From contig OZ252006.1 in NCBI GenBank assembly GCA_965247175.1, forward strand, positions 4,526,001 through 4,590,000: a stretch of DNA of 64,000 nt. The letters are read 5' to 3'. Numbering within the stretch: position 1 is the first letter of the stretch; every line of letters begins with the position of its first letter. A program made the translations under genes and the position numbers. Under the pieces are notes generated by a model. The model had not been told where the DNA came from and searched no databases. It worked only from the letters and a program-made list of their open reading frames with translations. Of the stretch, positions 23,982 to 32,908 are shown piece by piece. Origin of the DNA: JANQMX01 sp965247175 (GTDB lineage Bacteria > Pseudomonadota > Alphaproteobacteria > Kiloniellales > DSM-21159).

Positions 23982-25715
23982 CTAGAGGCTATCCAGCTTG
24001 TTGAGGACGCGGAAGTAGAGCACGTCCAGGGGCTGGTAATAGGTCTCGACAGCCCAGAGAATGGCGGCAATCAGGGCGGCGATACCGAGCAGCAGGCCGA
24101 CCCTGGTGAGCCACCGTCTGCGCTTGTCGGCGCGATTGGCGATGTAGGGAAGCGCAACGAGCGGAGCCATGCCGGTCAGCTGAGCCAGCTCGGCGGCCGA
24201 GTGAATGCTGTTGTCAAAGAGCTCGGTGAGGAACACGGCAGCGCCACCGAAGAGGCCGGCCAGGAGCGCGCCGAGAGCCAGGATCAGAGGGCGGTTCGGG
24301 CGAACCGGCTCGGTCGGTGCCAGTGGAGGCTCAATCAGGCTGAAGCGCTCACCCTTCTTCTCGGCTTCAACCGACTCGGCGAGCTCTGCCTCAAGCTGCT
24401 TGGACTTCACTTCCTGGTGCTTGAGATAGGTGTTCTCATAATTGCGAGTCAGCAGGGTGTATTCCCGCTCGACCTCCGGGATGGCGGCGACGCAGGCCTC
24501 GAGCTCGGCCTGACGCGCTTTCAACTGTTCCTTCTGACCGGCGAAGGAGGCGATCTCCTGGGCAATGGTCTCGAGCTGGGCAGCGAGCGTGATGTAGGCC
24601 GGGTTGTCGGCTTCCTGCTCGTCGGCCGGCCGATTCCTTGCAATGGCCAGCTCTTCCTCGAGCTGAGTCCGCTGGCGCAGGAGGCCCTTCATCTCAGGAT
24701 GGTCGTCAGTCATGCGCTTCCTGGCCTCGACGATCTCCGCGTCGAGGGCATTGATCTCGCGGCGAACATCTTTCGCCGAAAGGCTTGCTCCGGAAGCGGT
24801 CAAGGCAGCGATCTCGCGCTGGGCAGCTTTGACGTCAGGGTGATCGGCGCCGTAGCGGCCGAGCAATCGGGCGCGTTCGCTGCGTAGCTGCTTGAGCTGA
24901 AGGTCGGGGGGCAGGAAGCGGGGGTCGAGCTCGGCGCGCGGATCCATGCGATCGACCTGGGAGAGGCGCGCGCGCAGAGAGATCTGCTGCTCGCTCAGGG
25001 TCTGCTCACGGCGCTCGACTTCGAAGAGTTCAAGCTCGTTGCGGTCCAAGAGGCGCAGGTTGAAGGCGCGCTGCTCGGGCAATGAGCAGGAGTACTGGCG
25101 CTTGAAGACAGCGAGCCGTGCTTCGAGGTCGGCAAGCTCGCGGTTGAGGCGCTCGGCTTCCTGCTCGAGAAAATCCGTCGTTTGCGCCGTGCGCTCGCGC
25201 CGGTCGCGAAGGTTCTCACCGAGATAAAGCGAGACCAATTCGTTGGCGATTTGCTGCGCGCGGCGGGGATTGGCGTGGTCGAAGGAGAGCTGGAAAGCGA
25301 TGGTGGCCTTGGTCGGCAGGCCCCGTCGCGGATCGATGATATCCGCGGAGATGAGCTCCATGGCGACATCTTCGCGCAGGGTATCGACCACCTCGGTGAT
25401 CGGCTCGGTCCGGCGTGCCTCCGGATAGAGATCATACTTGTTTATGATCTCGATGAGATTCTGCGTGGTCATCACCCGCTGGGTGATGACTTGCACCCGC
25501 TGATCGGCCGCCGCTCCGATGGTCGACGTCACGAAATCACGCGGGATATCCGGCTCTTCGATCAAGATGGTTGCGGCAGAGCGGAAGGTCGGCGGCCAGA
25601 TAAAAGCGGCGACCACCGCCAGCAACATGATCAAGCACGCCGGGATGAGAAAATGCCAGCGGCGGCGCGCCAAGAGCGCCAGATAGTCCTTGGGCGATGA
25701 AAGCGCGTCGAACAT
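23982..25715 (-). CDS. Wzz/GNVR-type polysaccharide chain-length protein
   Basis: A 577-residue inner-membrane protein starting at ATG 25715 with an AGAGGGG site. An N-terminal membrane helix (about 22-42) precedes a Wzz domain (SAATILIEEPDIPRDFV). A long coiled coil follows (about 180-430, for example FLEQEAERLNRELADLEARL), then a GNVR-like stretch (PEVEREYTLLTRNYENTY), and two C-terminal hydrophobic segments. It matches XrtA-system chain-length determinants. It should pair with the kinase at 23015. Its promoter is in 25716-26032, shared with the divergent cupin. Confidence 0.85.
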   Translation of the reverse strand: MFDALSSPKDYLALLARRRWHFLIPACLIMLLAVVAAFIWPPTFRSAATILIEEPDIPRDFVTSTIGAAADQRVQVITQRVMTTQNLIEIINKYDLYPEARRTEPITEVVDTLREDVAMELISADIIDPRRGLPTKATIAFQLSFDHANPRRAQQIANELVSLYLGENLRDRRERTAQTTDFLEQEAERLNRELADLEARLAVFKRQYSCSLPEQRAFNLRLLDRNELELFEVERREQTLSEQQISLRARLSQVDRMDPRAELDPRFLPPDLQLKQLRSERARLLGRYGADHPDVKAAQREIAALTASGASLSAKDVRREINALDAEIVEARKRMTDDHPEMKGLLRQRTQLEEELAIARNRPADEQEADNPAYITLAAQLETIAQEIASFAGQKEQLKARQAELEACVAAIPEVEREYTLLTRNYENTYLKHQEVKSKQLEAELAESVEAEKKGERFSLIEPPLAPTEPVRPNRPLILALGALLAGLFGGAAVFLTELFDNSIHSAAELAQLTGMAPLVALPYIANRADKRRRWLTRVGLLLGIAALIAAILWAVETYYQPLDVLYFRVLNKLDSL

Positions 25716-26032
25716 GGCTCCCCTCTGACGCAGAAATAGCCCCGAAACCAAACTGGGAAACTTCTGTCACACTCAAAAAATCGCTGCAAAATCCTCGCCA
25801 TGCCAAGGGGCAAGAGTAAGGCAAGGTTTCCGAACGCATCCGCCTCTCGGTAAGCCGTCAAGGCGGCAGCCTTTCTATAGCCACTGAAGATTAAGTCTTT
25901 CTGTTTTTCGCGAAAAGTGACGCTTTATTGCAGTTTAGCCATAGTCGGGGGCGGGGTGGCGGCCTGCTTGCGCCGTTTCGGTGCGCCCCTATAGTTGCTC
26001 TGTTGCAACTCTCCATCGAGGTCCTTCTCGCC
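25716..26032. promoter_or_regulatory. Divergent promoter region with palindrome TTTTCGCGAAAA
   Basis: 317 bases without a gene between the exopolysaccharide operon and a secreted cupin. The AT-richer part at 25880-25925 contains the 12-base perfect palindrome at 25905-25916. It is a candidate operator for either direction. No other element is clear. Confidence 0.4.
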
Positions 26033-26533
26033 ATGCCCCCTCGCGTTTCGCCGTCGGTCGCCGCAATCGCAGCCTGCTGTCTCGCCACTGGTCTTTCGAC
26101 CGGTAGCGCTACCGCAGAGCCCGAGATCATCGGCCAGCCGGGCGGTGAAGACGTCGTAACCGTTCGGGTTGGAAAAGCCGAGGACTCTCGCCAAGAGTTG
26201 CCGATCTTTCCAGGTATCTCTGGCAGCACGGCCGGATCGCAAGGCATTTCCATGTTGCGCGTTGTGATTCCGCCCGGCGCGCGCGCCAAAGCCCACATCC
26301 ATCGTGGCTATGAAACGGCTATTTACTTGCTTCAGGGCCGGGTGCTGACCCGCTATGGCGAAGGTTTGGCCAAGAGCGTGGTCAACGAGCCCGGAGACTT
26401 TATCTACATTCCGGCCGACGTTCCGCACCGCCCGGAGAATCTGAGCCTGACGGAGCCGGCCATTGCCATCGTGGCTCGCACCGACCCGAATGAGCAGGAG
26501 AGCGTTGAGCTCTACGAAGTGCCGGACGAGTAG
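26033..26533 (+). CDS. Secreted cupin-domain protein
   Basis: A 166-residue protein starting at ATG 26033 with a Sec signal peptide (cleavage about residue 28, SATA-EPE). A single cupin barrel follows: GARAKAHIHRGYETAIYLLQ then GRV (motif 1, metal His and Glu) and PGDFIYIPADVPHRPEN (motif 2 with His). Such small exported cupins bind metals or sugars, and the function is unknown. It is divergent from the exopolysaccharide operon, so a role in the envelope polymer is possible but unproven. Confidence 0.75.
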   Translation: MPPRVSPSVAAIAACCLATGLSTGSATAEPEIIGQPGGEDVVTVRVGKAEDSRQELPIFPGISGSTAGSQGISMLRVVIPPGARAKAHIHRGYETAIYLLQGRVLTRYGEGLAKSVVNEPGDFIYIPADVPHRPENLSLTEPAIAIVARTDPNEQESVELYEVPDE

Positions 26534-26539
26534 GGACCT

Positions 26540-26585
26540 CGAGGCGTCGCAACCCGTCTCTCAGAGTAAACTTGTTGACGCCTCG
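26540..26585. terminator. Inverted repeat between convergent cupin and RTX genes
   Basis: CGAGGCGTC (26540-26548) pairs with GACGCCTCG (26577-26585) around a 28-base loop, filling the gap between stop codons at 26533 and 26595. It may terminate both transcripts. Confidence 0.45.
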
Positions 26586-26594
26586 TGAGCCCGA

Positions 26595-29351
26595 TCAGAT
26601 CAGCTGGAAGTCGTTCTGGCCGAGATTGAAGCTGTCCTCGATCAGGATGCTGCCGGCGCCCTCGATCTCGATCAGCGAGCCATCGGTCGTCTCGGCAATC
26701 GCCAAGTCCTGGAACAGGATGCCGTAGCCTTCCAGCACGATGACGTCGCCTTGGCCGAAGTCGACGATCCGGTCGTTGCCGAATTCGCCGATGAAGATGA
26801 AGCTGTCACCGCCGCGGTCGCCCTGCAGCACATCGGTTCCGGCGCCGCCTTCCAAGCTGTCGTCACCCCAGCTGCCAATCAGGAAGTCATCGCCCTCACC
26901 GCCGATGAGGACGTCATTGCCCCAGTTGCCTTCAAGCTTGTCGTCACCCGCGCCGCCATCAACGCTGTCATCGCCCCAGCCGCCGGAGAGGTCGTCCTCT
27001 CCATCATTCCCTTCGAGGGTATCGTCGCCCCAGTCACCGCTCAGGCTGTCGTCGCCCTCCATGCCCATCAGGGAGTCGTCGCCCCAGCTGCCGTCCAGCG
27101 AATCACCGGCAATGCCGCCTTCCATGACGTTGTCGTTGGTGTCGCCGACCAACAGCATTGGCTCGTCATCGTTCGGGGGCGGCAGAACGGCTTGCGTCAG
27201 GTCGATCTCGGCATCGTCGAAGATCAGGGTCTCAATGCCCTGGCCGGTCACGCTGCCTTCGGTGCCGGTCACGGTAAAGCTGCCGTCTTCGCCTCGCGTG
27301 ACGTCAAACTCTGCCTCCGCGCCATTCAGGGTCAGGCTATCGTTGCCCGCGCCGCCGTCGACGCTGTCGTCGCCGGTGCCCGCGTCGATGCTGTCGTCGC
27401 CATTGCCGCCGATCAGCGTGTCGTCGCCTTCACGTCCGATCAGCGTGTCGTTGCCGTCGTCGCCGAACAGGCGGTTGTCACCTGAATCTCCGGCGAAGCG
27501 GTCATCGAAGATGCTGCCGTTGAGGTTTTCGATGCCTTCGAGCTGATCGACTTGAATGCCCTTGGCGAGATCACCGTCGAGCGAGAAGGCCAGGAACTGG
27601 GTGAACTGCGTGGCGTTGAAGTTGTTGTCGGAGACCAGCACGAGGCTGAGGCTGCCGTCTTCCAGCACCGGGCCGAACGTCAGGCCTTCGATGTTGTCGA
27701 GCGTGATGCCGAGCTCTTCGAGATCGAACAGCAAGGTCTTCTCGAGTGGGACGTAGTCCTGCCCAGCCACGCCGCCCAGGTCCGTTACATCCGTCGCGTT
27801 CTCGATGTCGGCGAGATAGATCTGGACGCTGTTACCGACGCCGACAGAGAAGGCGCGCTCGATCATCAGAAACTGGTCGTTGTTGATCGCCAGGATCTCG
27901 ACCAGGCCGTTGGTGGCGAAGCTGCCCGGGGGCGCCGGTTCATTGGGGATGGGGCCGGTCTCGTAAATGAACTGGCCGACGGCCTCGCCCGTCTCAATGT
28001 CGAACTCGATAATGCGGGTCGGGCTGCCTTCGGTCAGGGAGGCGGCCGGGCCGTCCTGGAACAGCGCGTTCTCGGTCGCGGCAAAGAGGCTGCGGCCGTT
28101 GGCTGAGATCGACAGGCTCTCGAAGGCCAAGTTGTTGCGAATGCCGCTGGAGCCATCAGCGGTCGGGCTGAAGCCTTCGGGCAGATCGAATTCGCGGATG
28201 AACTGGCCAAGGCCGTTCATCTCCCAGACGAAAGGGTCGACCAGGTTATTGGCGTCACCCTCGCTCGACCAATAGAACGTGCCGGTTGCCGGGTTGAGGC
28301 GGAGACCCTCCGGGTCCAACTCGCCAGGACCGAACAAGCTGTCGTCCTGGTTCAGGAGCGGGGTGACGGAGTTGAAGGTGACGCCGTCGAAGCCCTCAGA
28401 GTCCAGGTCGAGGTCGAGATTGTAGAAGCGCGCCGGGTTGATGCTGCTGCGGTCGTCGCTGATCGCGAAGTAGGTACCGGAGTTCGGGTCGTAGTCTATG
28501 GAGGAGAGGCCGCCGATCTCGGTGCCGAGAAACTGCTCGCCAGTCGGCAGGGTCTGCTCGCCGAGGAAGACCAGGTCGACGTTGGAGGCCTCGCCGCTCG
28601 CGAGGTCAGCAAAGATGCCGACCGAGGAGTCGACGTAGTCGGCGGTGTCGCTGCCTTCGCCGCCGTCCATCAGGTCGCTGCCAAGGCCGCCTTCGATCGT
28701 GTCGTCGCCCTCGCCACCATAAAGCTCGTCGCGGTCCTCGCCGCCGAGCAGCAGATCGTCGCCTTCGCCGGCAACGATGCTGTCACGGCCTTCGTCACCG
28801 TCGAGGCGGTCGTTGCCGGCGCCGCCGTCCAGCAGATCCTCGCCGGTGCCGGCCAGGATGGTGTCATTGCCGGCGCCGCCGGAAAGAACGTCGTTGCCTT
28901 CCGCATCGACGATGCGATCGTCGCCGTCACCCCCGGACACCTCGTCTTGGCCAAAGCCACCATTGAGGCGGTCGTCTCCCGCGCCGCCGTCCAGACTGTC
29001 GTCGTCCTGGTTGCCGTTCAGCGTGTCGTCACCGTCGCCACCGGCCAGAATATCGTTTCCGAAACCACCGTTTTGGCGGTCGTTACCGTCGCCGCCATCC
29101 AGCGCATCGTCGCCGTCACCACCGTTCAGGGTATCCTGGCCTGCATCGCCGCTCAGCTCGTCTTGACCGTCGCCACCGACCAGGCTGTCGTCGCCATCTC
29201 CGCCGGCCATGCTGTCATCGCCGCTGCCGCCGCGCAGCGTGTCGTCACCCAGCCCACCGGCGGCTGCATCGTTGCCTGCGCGCGCCGTGATAACGTCGTC
29301 CTGGTCCGTGCCGGCCAGGACGTCGTCGAAGGGTGTGCCGTTGATGTCCAT
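26595..29351 (-). CDS. RTX calcium-binding protein with internal phytase-like domain
   Basis: A 918-residue exported protein. Residues about 5-235 are GGxGxDxLx-type RTX nonapeptides. Residues about 245-590 match the esterase/phytase-like propeller family: GGLSSIDYDPNSGTYFAISD, DPEGLRLNPATGTFYWSSEG, NLAFESLSISANGRSLFAAT. RTX repeats resume (about 595-670 and 745-860), the last block with an unusual recurring WGDD unit. The C-terminus (DRIVDFGQGDVIVLEG ... NDFQLI) looks like an uncleaved type I secretion signal, and there is no N-terminal signal peptide. No secretion ABC transporter is in the window. It probably hydrolyses a phosphate ester outside the cell, but the activity is inferred. Confidence 0.85.
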   Translation of the reverse strand: MDINGTPFDDVLAGTDQDDVITARAGNDAAAGGLGDDTLRGGSGDDSMAGGDGDDSLVGGDGQDELSGDAGQDTLNGGDGDDALDGGDGNDRQNGGFGNDILAGGDGDDTLNGNQDDDSLDGGAGDDRLNGGFGQDEVSGGDGDDRIVDAEGNDVLSGGAGNDTILAGTGEDLLDGGAGNDRLDGDEGRDSIVAGEGDDLLLGGEDRDELYGGEGDDTIEGGLGSDLMDGGEGSDTADYVDSSVGIFADLASGEASNVDLVFLGEQTLPTGEQFLGTEIGGLSSIDYDPNSGTYFAISDDRSSINPARFYNLDLDLDSEGFDGVTFNSVTPLLNQDDSLFGPGELDPEGLRLNPATGTFYWSSEGDANNLVDPFVWEMNGLGQFIREFDLPEGFSPTADGSSGIRNNLAFESLSISANGRSLFAATENALFQDGPAASLTEGSPTRIIEFDIETGEAVGQFIYETGPIPNEPAPPGSFATNGLVEILAINNDQFLMIERAFSVGVGNSVQIYLADIENATDVTDLGGVAGQDYVPLEKTLLFDLEELGITLDNIEGLTFGPVLEDGSLSLVLVSDNNFNATQFTQFLAFSLDGDLAKGIQVDQLEGIENLNGSIFDDRFAGDSGDNRLFGDDGNDTLIGREGDDTLIGGNGDDSIDAGTGDDSVDGGAGNDSLTLNGAEAEFDVTRGEDGSFTVTGTEGSVTGQGIETLIFDDAEIDLTQAVLPPPNDDEPMLLVGDTNDNVMEGGIAGDSLDGSWGDDSLMGMEGDDSLSGDWGDDTLEGNDGEDDLSGGWGDDSVDGGAGDDKLEGNWGNDVLIGGEGDDFLIGSWGDDSLEGGAGTDVLQGDRGGDSFIFIGEFGNDRIVDFGQGDVIVLEGYGILFQDLAIAETTDGSLIEIEGAGSILIEDSFNLGQNDFQLI

Positions 29352-29607
29352 GGCTCAGGAAGTCCCCCTTGCGCGCGGAGTTTTTGAAACGTGCTACGCA
29401 GGGGTGTCCTGAAGCTTCGTGGCATGCGGCTTACGCGCATATGAAAAGTCGGTGTCGTGTCACGAGACGTTAACCTGGCGAGGCCTGCGCACGTTCAATG
29501 TCGTGAATCGCGGGAAGAATGGCCGCCCGGCACCCGCAGTTCGGGTTTTTGACATTGCTGCCCGAATTGCGGCGGACCTGTCGGGTGTGCTCTGCTATGC
29601 CCATGCC

Positions 29608-30666
29608 ATGCTGATCGAATCGCTCAACGAAGACGCGCTCTATGAGGCCCTGCTGAAGCGCGATCCCGCCTACGAGGGCAGGGCCTTCGTCGGTGTGACC
29701 TCCACTGGCATCTTCTGCCGGCTGACCTGTCCGGCGCGAAATCCCAAGCGTGAGAACTGCCGCTTCTTCGCCACGGCCGGAGAGTGCTTGCAGGCCGGCT
29801 TCCGTCCCTGCAAGCGCTGCAGCCCGCTGGCGCCGGCGGCGGAGACCGACCCGGCCATCCGCACCCTCTTGGCGGCGCACCAGAAGGAACCGAACCGGCG
29901 TTGGCGCGAGGCCGACATCGAGGCCATGGGCTTCGACCCCTCGACTGTCCGGCGCGCCTTCAAGCGGCAGTTCGGCATGACCTTCCTGGAGATGACACGT
30001 CTCTCGCGCCTCTACGACGGATTGGACAGCCTGTCCAACGGCGCCCGGGTGATCGATGCTCAGCTCGATGCCGGCTTCAGCTCGCCCAGCGGTTTCCGTG
30101 CTGCCTTTGCAAAACTACTTGGCCAGCCGCCAGGCGCCTTCAGCGGGCACGAGCTTCTCAAGGCCGACCGTATCGATACGCCTCTCGGCACAATGATCGC
30201 TGTCGCGGACAAGCGCAGTCTGCATCTGTTGGAGTTTGCCGAGCGCAGAGCGCTTCCCGGCGAGCTCAAGCGTCTGCTCAAGGCCGCGCGCGGGCAGCTC
30301 GGTATCGGCCGCTTCGAGCCGGTCGATCAGATCGAGGCGGAGCTTGGCGCCTACTTCCGTGGCGAAAGCGCCGACTTCGAGACGCCGCTTACCTTCCACG
30401 GCACACCCTTTTGGCGGGCCGTGTGGGATGAGTTGCGCCGTATTCCGCCGGGTGCGACGCGCAGCTACAGTCAAGTGGCTGAGGCCATCGGCAAGCCCAC
30501 CGCTGTCCGCGCCGTCGCACGTGCCAACGGTGCCAACCAGATCTCCATCGTCATCCCCTGCCACCGCGTCATCGGGGCCGACGGCTCCTTGACCGGCTAT
30601 GGTGGCGGGCTCTGGCGCAAACAGAAGCTGATCGATTTAGAGCGAGCCCTCGCCGGACACGCTTGA
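29608..30666 (+). CDS. ada: Ada, methylated-DNA repair protein and transcriptional activator
   Basis: A 352-residue fusion with all Ada parts. From ATG 29608 the zinc cysteines are Cys37, Cys41, Cys68 and Cys71, with Cys37 the phosphotriester methyl acceptor. An AraC-type helix-turn-helix follows (about 90-180, IDAQLDAGFSSPSGFRAAF). The C-terminal methyltransferase has Cys318 in VIPCHRVIG, the O6-methylguanine acceptor. Numbering nearly equals E. coli Ada (38, 42, 69, 72, 321). An earlier in-frame start at 29419 would add 63 unlike residues. No alkA or alkB lies beside it, so its regulon is probably elsewhere. Confidence 0.93.
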   Translation: MLIESLNEDALYEALLKRDPAYEGRAFVGVTSTGIFCRLTCPARNPKRENCRFFATAGECLQAGFRPCKRCSPLAPAAETDPAIRTLLAAHQKEPNRRWREADIEAMGFDPSTVRRAFKRQFGMTFLEMTRLSRLYDGLDSLSNGARVIDAQLDAGFSSPSGFRAAFAKLLGQPPGAFSGHELLKADRIDTPLGTMIAVADKRSLHLLEFAERRALPGELKRLLKAARGQLGIGRFEPVDQIEAELGAYFRGESADFETPLTFHGTPFWRAVWDELRRIPPGATRSYSQVAEAIGKPTAVRAVARANGANQISIVIPCHRVIGADGSLTGYGGGLWRKQKLIDLERALAGHA

Positions 30667-30709
30667 TCATCTGCAGCCAAACCGGCCGATACAAAAGGAC
30701 CAAACCAAC

Positions 30710-31483
30710 ATGACGCAAAGCGAGAAGGCGCAGCAGTTCGCTGCCCTGCATGTAAAGGGCAAGCCGCTGGTGCTCTACAACATTTGGGATGCCGGCAGTG
30801 CCAAGGCGGTGGCAGAAGCGGGTGCCAAGGCGGTCGCTACCGGTAGCTGGTCGGTGGCGGCGGCCCAGGGCTACGGAGATGGCCAAGCCCTGCCGTTGGA
30901 GCTGCTCGAGACCATCGTTGGTCGCATCACTGCCAGCGTCGATCTGCCGCTCAGCGTCGACTTCGAAGGCGCCTATGCGGCCGAGCCTGAAGGCGTCGCC
31001 GGCAACGTAGCCCGCATCATTGCTGCCGGCGCTATCGGCATCAACTTCGAGGATCAGGTGGTTGGCGGCGAGGGCCTCTACCCTATCGAAACGCAGGCGG
31101 CCCGTGTGGCGACCGCGCGCAAGGCCGGCGAGGAGGCCGGGGTGCCGCTCTTCGTCAACGCCCGCACGGACCTCTTCCTGAAGGAGAAGGACGCGGCCCG
31201 TCACGGCGACTTGGTGGCGGAAGCATTGGAGCGCGCTGCGGCTTACCAGGAAGCCGGCGCCAGCGGTTTCTTCGTGCCGGGGTTGAGCGACCTTGCCCTG
31301 CTGCAACAGGTCTGCGACGGCACGGCCCTGCCGGTCAATGGCATGAAGATCGCCGCGTCGCCGAGCGTCGCCGAACTGGCGGCGCAGGGTGTCGCCCGCA
31401 TCAGCCACGGTCCGGCACCTTACTGGCAGGCCATGAAGGACTTGGGCGGACACGCAGACGCCATTTACGGCGGAGGCGCTTAA
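30710..31483 (+). CDS. Isocitrate lyase/PEP-mutase family enzyme
   Basis: A 257-residue TIM-barrel enzyme. The substrate and metal motif appears as SVDFEGAYAAEPEGV, with NFEDQVVGG and FVNARTD further on. The KKCGH motif of true isocitrate and methylisocitrate lyases is absent, so it belongs to the broad PEP-mutase/oxaloacetase-like group, whose members break or make C-C or C-P bonds. It follows ada by 43 bases and could be cotranscribed, perhaps by chance. The substrate cannot be assigned. Confidence 0.8.
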   Translation: MTQSEKAQQFAALHVKGKPLVLYNIWDAGSAKAVAEAGAKAVATGSWSVAAAQGYGDGQALPLELLETIVGRITASVDLPLSVDFEGAYAAEPEGVAGNVARIIAAGAIGINFEDQVVGGEGLYPIETQAARVATARKAGEEAGVPLFVNARTDLFLKEKDAARHGDLVAEALERAAAYQEAGASGFFVPGLSDLALLQQVCDGTALPVNGMKIAASPSVAELAAQGVARISHGPAPYWQAMKDLGGHADAIYGGGA

Positions 31484-31503
31484 CCATAAGCGCCTCATCC
31501 AGG

Positions 31504-31517
31504 CCCCCAAATGGGGG
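31504..31517. promoter_or_regulatory. Palindromic motif CCCCCAAATGGGGG
   Basis: Six-base arms around a 2-base centre, 81 bases upstream of the PEP-CTERM gene. The same element (one base shorter, other strand) is at 12904-12916, and half-sites are at 13671-13706. A likely operator for an unidentified regulator of surface proteins. Confidence 0.5.
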
Positions 31518-31597
31518 TATCGGATACCAGCGCGGTCCTGTAGAATCCTGTCCCGATAGTCCGAGAGGGCATATTCGGCTAGGGGGAAGGACGGGAT

Positions 31598-32173
31598 ATG
31601 TTTCGCGCGATCGCAACCGCTGCAGCGGTGCTCGTAAGCTTGGCTGCGGCAAACGGGGCGCAGGCCGCCGCCGCTATCTACGAAGGCACATGGGAGAACC
31701 TCACGTTCGGCAGCAGCGATGCCGTGACCATCACCATCGATCTCGACCCTGCGTCACCGTCTTTGGTCATCGACTTCGACGGTCCGGTCTTTGGTCAGGG
31801 CAACCCTGACCCCTTGAACCTGACCGGAACCTCCGACGGCACAAATGCCAACTTCGGTACCACGGGCGACAGCTTCTTCGGTGACGTCGCCTTGACCATC
31901 ACCGGCAGCGTGGTGAACGCAACGGTCTCGAACGTTCCCAACCCTGGCATCGACCAGGCGACAGTGGACTCCATCGCCATGGCCGGACTGACCGACGCGG
32001 TCATCCAGCTCAACTACACTGTCTTCTTTGCGGGCGGAGGCGGACAGGCGGTTGGCGTGATCGATGCCGCGCGGGTCAATCCTATCCCGCTGCCCGGCGC
32101 CGTTTGGCTCTTCGCATCAGCCCTGGTCGGGCTCGGTGCATTTCGAAAGCTGAGATACGCCGGCAGCCGCTAG
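31598..32173 (+). CDS. PEP/VPLPA-CTERM surface protein
   Basis: A 191-residue exported protein with a strong site (GGGGGAAGGA) before ATG 31598. A Sec signal peptide (about 1-24, ending AQA) leads to a Gly/Asp/Thr/Val-rich beta-type region. The C-terminus (residues 163-191) has IPLPG, a hydrophobic helix AVWLFASALVGLGAF and basic RKLR, the three-part sorting signal of the PEP-CTERM class (VPLPA type). An exosortase should cleave it, but none is in this window. It may be a matrix or surface protein linked to the polysaccharide made by 21675-25715. Confidence 0.85.
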   Translation: MFRAIATAAAVLVSLAAANGAQAAAAIYEGTWENLTFGSSDAVTITIDLDPASPSLVIDFDGPVFGQGNPDPLNLTGTSDGTNANFGTTGDSFFGDVALTITGSVVNATVSNVPNPGIDQATVDSIAMAGLTDAVIQLNYTVFFAGGGGQAVGVIDAARVNPIPLPGAVWLFASALVGLGAFRKLRYAGSR

Positions 32174-32201
32174 AGCGCTTCGCGGTCGTTTCTTCGGGCC
32201 T

Positions 32202-32852
32202 TCAGCCGAGCCGCTCTCCTTCGGCTTGGCGCATTGCCTCAGCGACGAGTCGGTCTCGAGGGTCGGAGGAGGCAGCGAGGCCTGTCATCATTCCGGCGCG
32301 GTCGGCCTCCGGCTTGTGCTGGTTGAGCTTCCAGGCGCCTTCCAGGCGTTCGACGGTCATCCGCAGTCCAACGATGGCGCGCTCGAGGCCCTCTATGAAA
32401 CGCGCCGGTGCATCCTCGACCTGCCAGGGCTCGGCCCGACCATTTTCTTTGAGTGCTGTCAGCTCTCTCAGATGACGGCCCAGTTCCCCTTCACCGTTGA
32501 AAGTCGTAAGCGGGCCGTGAGCATGGACCGCGATGTAGGTCCAGGTTGGGACCACCTTGCCGTGCTCGCGCTTTGAGGGGTACCAGGCCGGCGAAATGTA
32601 GGCCTGCGGGCCTTGGAAGATTGCGACCGATGGACCGGCGCCAGCGAGTGCCTGCCAATGGGGATTGGGCCGCGCGACGTGCGATTCCAAGATGGCCGGC
32701 CTCTCGCCGTCAGCCGGCTTGAAGACCATCGGCACGTGAGAGACCTGAAGGCCGTCCGCGGTCGGCGTCACCAGGCTCGCGAAGACAATGGTCTCAATCG
32801 CTTGCGCCAAGACCTCCGGGCGTTCCTCGCGAAATCTGGTCGGGGCGTACAT
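32202..32852 (-). CDS. PaiB-like FMN-binding protein
   Basis: A 216-residue protein. From ATG 32852 (GAGAGGG site) the opening is MYAPTRFREERPEVLAQAI, followed by FASLVTPTADGLQVSHVPMV and VPTWTYIAVHAHG, the pattern of the PaiB family of split-barrel FMN proteins annotated as negative regulators (Bacillus PaiB). Regulation by DNA binding is poorly proven for the family. It is convergent with the PEP-CTERM gene, 29 bases apart. Confidence 0.85.
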   Translation of the reverse strand: MYAPTRFREERPEVLAQAIETIVFASLVTPTADGLQVSHVPMVFKPADGERPAILESHVARPNPHWQALAGAGPSVAIFQGPQAYISPAWYPSKREHGKVVPTWTYIAVHAHGPLTTFNGEGELGRHLRELTALKENGRAEPWQVEDAPARFIEGLERAIVGLRMTVERLEGAWKLNQHKPEADRAGMMTGLAASSDPRDRLVAEAMRQAEGERLG

Positions 32853-32908
32853 CGTTGCTTTCCCTCTCGCTTCAGCGTTGGCCATTGCTATGGTGCGCGA
32901 CCCAAGGT

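Noticed and set aside
26800..29340. DNA-level tandem repeats that might suggest a CRISPR or satellite
   Set aside because: The repeats are 27-base-like units encoding RTX nonapeptides in one intact frame, so the repetition is in the protein.
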